This document shows positions 5,095 through 5,747 of a DNA stretch of 5,747 nucleotides, in pieces. Position numbers and translations under genes: made by a program. Numbering within the stretch: the stretch's first letter is position 1; each line of letters begins with the position of its first letter. The stretch spans positions 1 to 5,747 of the forward strand of contig JAZNTB010000008.1 in the NCBI GenBank assembly GCA_045591565.1, given 5' to 3'. Under the pieces are notes generated by a model that was given only the letters and a program-made list of their open reading frames with translations, ran no database searches and had not been told where the DNA came from. The stretch comes from UBA1738 sp045591565. Lineage in GTDB: Bacteria; Bacillota; Clostridia; UBA1381.

Positions 5095-5747
5095 ATGAAA
5101 AAAATAGCAATAACACTTTTAGTGCTGTGCTGTATTCTTGTAAACACAGTCGCTTCCGCTGCTATGCTGCTTGAATATGACGGGGAAGTTCATAACTATA
5201 CCGGCTCTGTATATACGCTCAAGGTTAACGGAAAGGTACTCACCGATTTGCCGCTTGAGCCGATAATATTCAATGACAGAGCGTTAGTTCCGGTACGCGA
5301 GGTTTTTGAGGCACTTGGTGCAACGGTGGATTATCAGGAAAGCGACAAATCCATAAAAATTTCATATAATAAAAAGACGGTAAGACTCCAGATTGGAAAA
5401 ACATACGCTACCGTAAACTGGGAGAAAAAGGAAATTCCCGATAAGGTTGCACCGAAGCTCATCGCAAAATGGGGCGAGAGTGCAAAAACAATGGTATCGG
5501 TAAGATTTATTTCGGAGAATGTAGGACTCGATGTGAAGTTTGACGGAGATGCAGGAGTTATTTCGGTATCCGAAACGGTTGCAAGACCGACCGCGAACCC
5601 GACTCCAAAGCCTACCAGCACCCCGAAACCGACGGTATCGCCGACAGCAGCTCCGGCTGTTACCTTGACAAAGGTTAAATATGTACGGGATGATGAGATT
5701 GTGAAAATAACCGTTTCGGCAAATGGCGAAATAGAAAAGCTTTCAAA
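5095..5747 (+). CDS. Secreted protein with copper-amine-oxidase-like N-terminal domain, 3' end cut; possibly a cell-wall amidase
   Basis: The window shows 217 codons with no stop. Residues 1-22 form a typical signal peptide: MKK, a hydrophobic core, and ASA before the likely cleavage site. About 37-160 match the copper-amine-oxidase-like N-terminal fold found as a stalk domain in many clostridial surface proteins (PF07833 type). The typical halves are LVPVREVFEALGATVDY at 64-80 followed by a strand, and VSVRFISENVGLDVKF at 134-149. The name is historical and implies no oxidase activity. A Pro/Thr/Lys linker (about 164-187, repeated PTPKPT-like units) leads to VTLTKVKYVRDDEIVKITVS (189-208), which resembles the start of an AMIN domain. 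In clostridia this order often precedes an N-acetylmuramoyl-L-alanine amidase domain, which would lie beyond the edge. That last step is inference. There are 18 bases between it and ruvB, so it probably shares that operon. Confidence 0.75.
   Translation, partial: MKKIAITLLVLCCILVNTVASAAMLLEYDGEVHNYTGSVYTLKVNGKVLTDLPLEPIIFNDRALVPVREVFEALGATVDYQESDKSIKISYNKKTVRLQIGKTYATVNWEKKEIPDKVAPKLIAKWGESAKTMVSVRFISENVGLDVKFDGDAGVISVSETVARPTANPTPKPTSTPKPTVSPTAAPAVTLTKVKYVRDDEIVKITVSANGEIEKLS

Noticed and set aside
5095..5160. Lipoprotein signal (Cys12/Cys13) in the last gene
   Set aside because: The residues before the cysteines (LVL) do not fit a lipobox, and an ordinary signal peptidase I site (ASA at 20-22) follows.

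Overview
The window reads as chromosomal DNA from an anaerobic low-to-mid GC Firmicute of class Clostridia (Oscillospirales/Eubacteriales-like). This rests on strong AGGAGG-type ribosome sites before most genes, a short Bacillus-type ArgG, an MYYYLKG RuvA start, a secreted protein with a copper-amine-oxidase-like N-terminal domain and a Pro/Thr linker, and a palindromic intergenic repeat of a style common in these genomes. No species can be named from the sequence.

Left half, minus strand: the last two steps of arginine synthesis. argG (argininosuccinate synthase, 1489-2718) is complete. argH (argininosuccinate lyase, 1-1163) lies downstream of it, and its C-terminal end runs off the window. 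The 325-base gap between them is not empty. It holds a compound inverted repeat just after the argG stop that looks like its terminator (1375-1477), a sigma-A-type promoter for argH (1306-1334), and three adjacent perfect hairpins with 3-base loops in the argH leader (1196-1276). argH therefore seems able to be transcribed separately from argG.

Right half, plus strand: the Holliday-junction resolution genes ruvC (2840-3340), ruvA (3469-4053) and ruvB (4066-5076), followed 18 bases later by the 5' part of a gene for a secreted, probably cell-wall-associated protein (5095 to the edge). RuvA binds the four-way junction, RuvB hexamers drive branch migration, and RuvC cuts the junction. All catalytic motifs are intact. 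ruvA-ruvB and the secreted-protein gene are tightly packed and probably co-transcribed. A second promoter, of extended -10 type, lies between ruvC and ruvA, and its predicted transcript would begin inside a stem-loop that ends next to the ruvA ribosome site.

The two halves diverge from a 121-base AT-rich region (2719-2839) with a good argG promoter, a weak ruvC promoter candidate and a possible arginine-repressor box. The genes are conventional and I see no undescribed enzyme system. The items most worth a second look are the structured non-coding segments between argG and argH and the ruvA leader.
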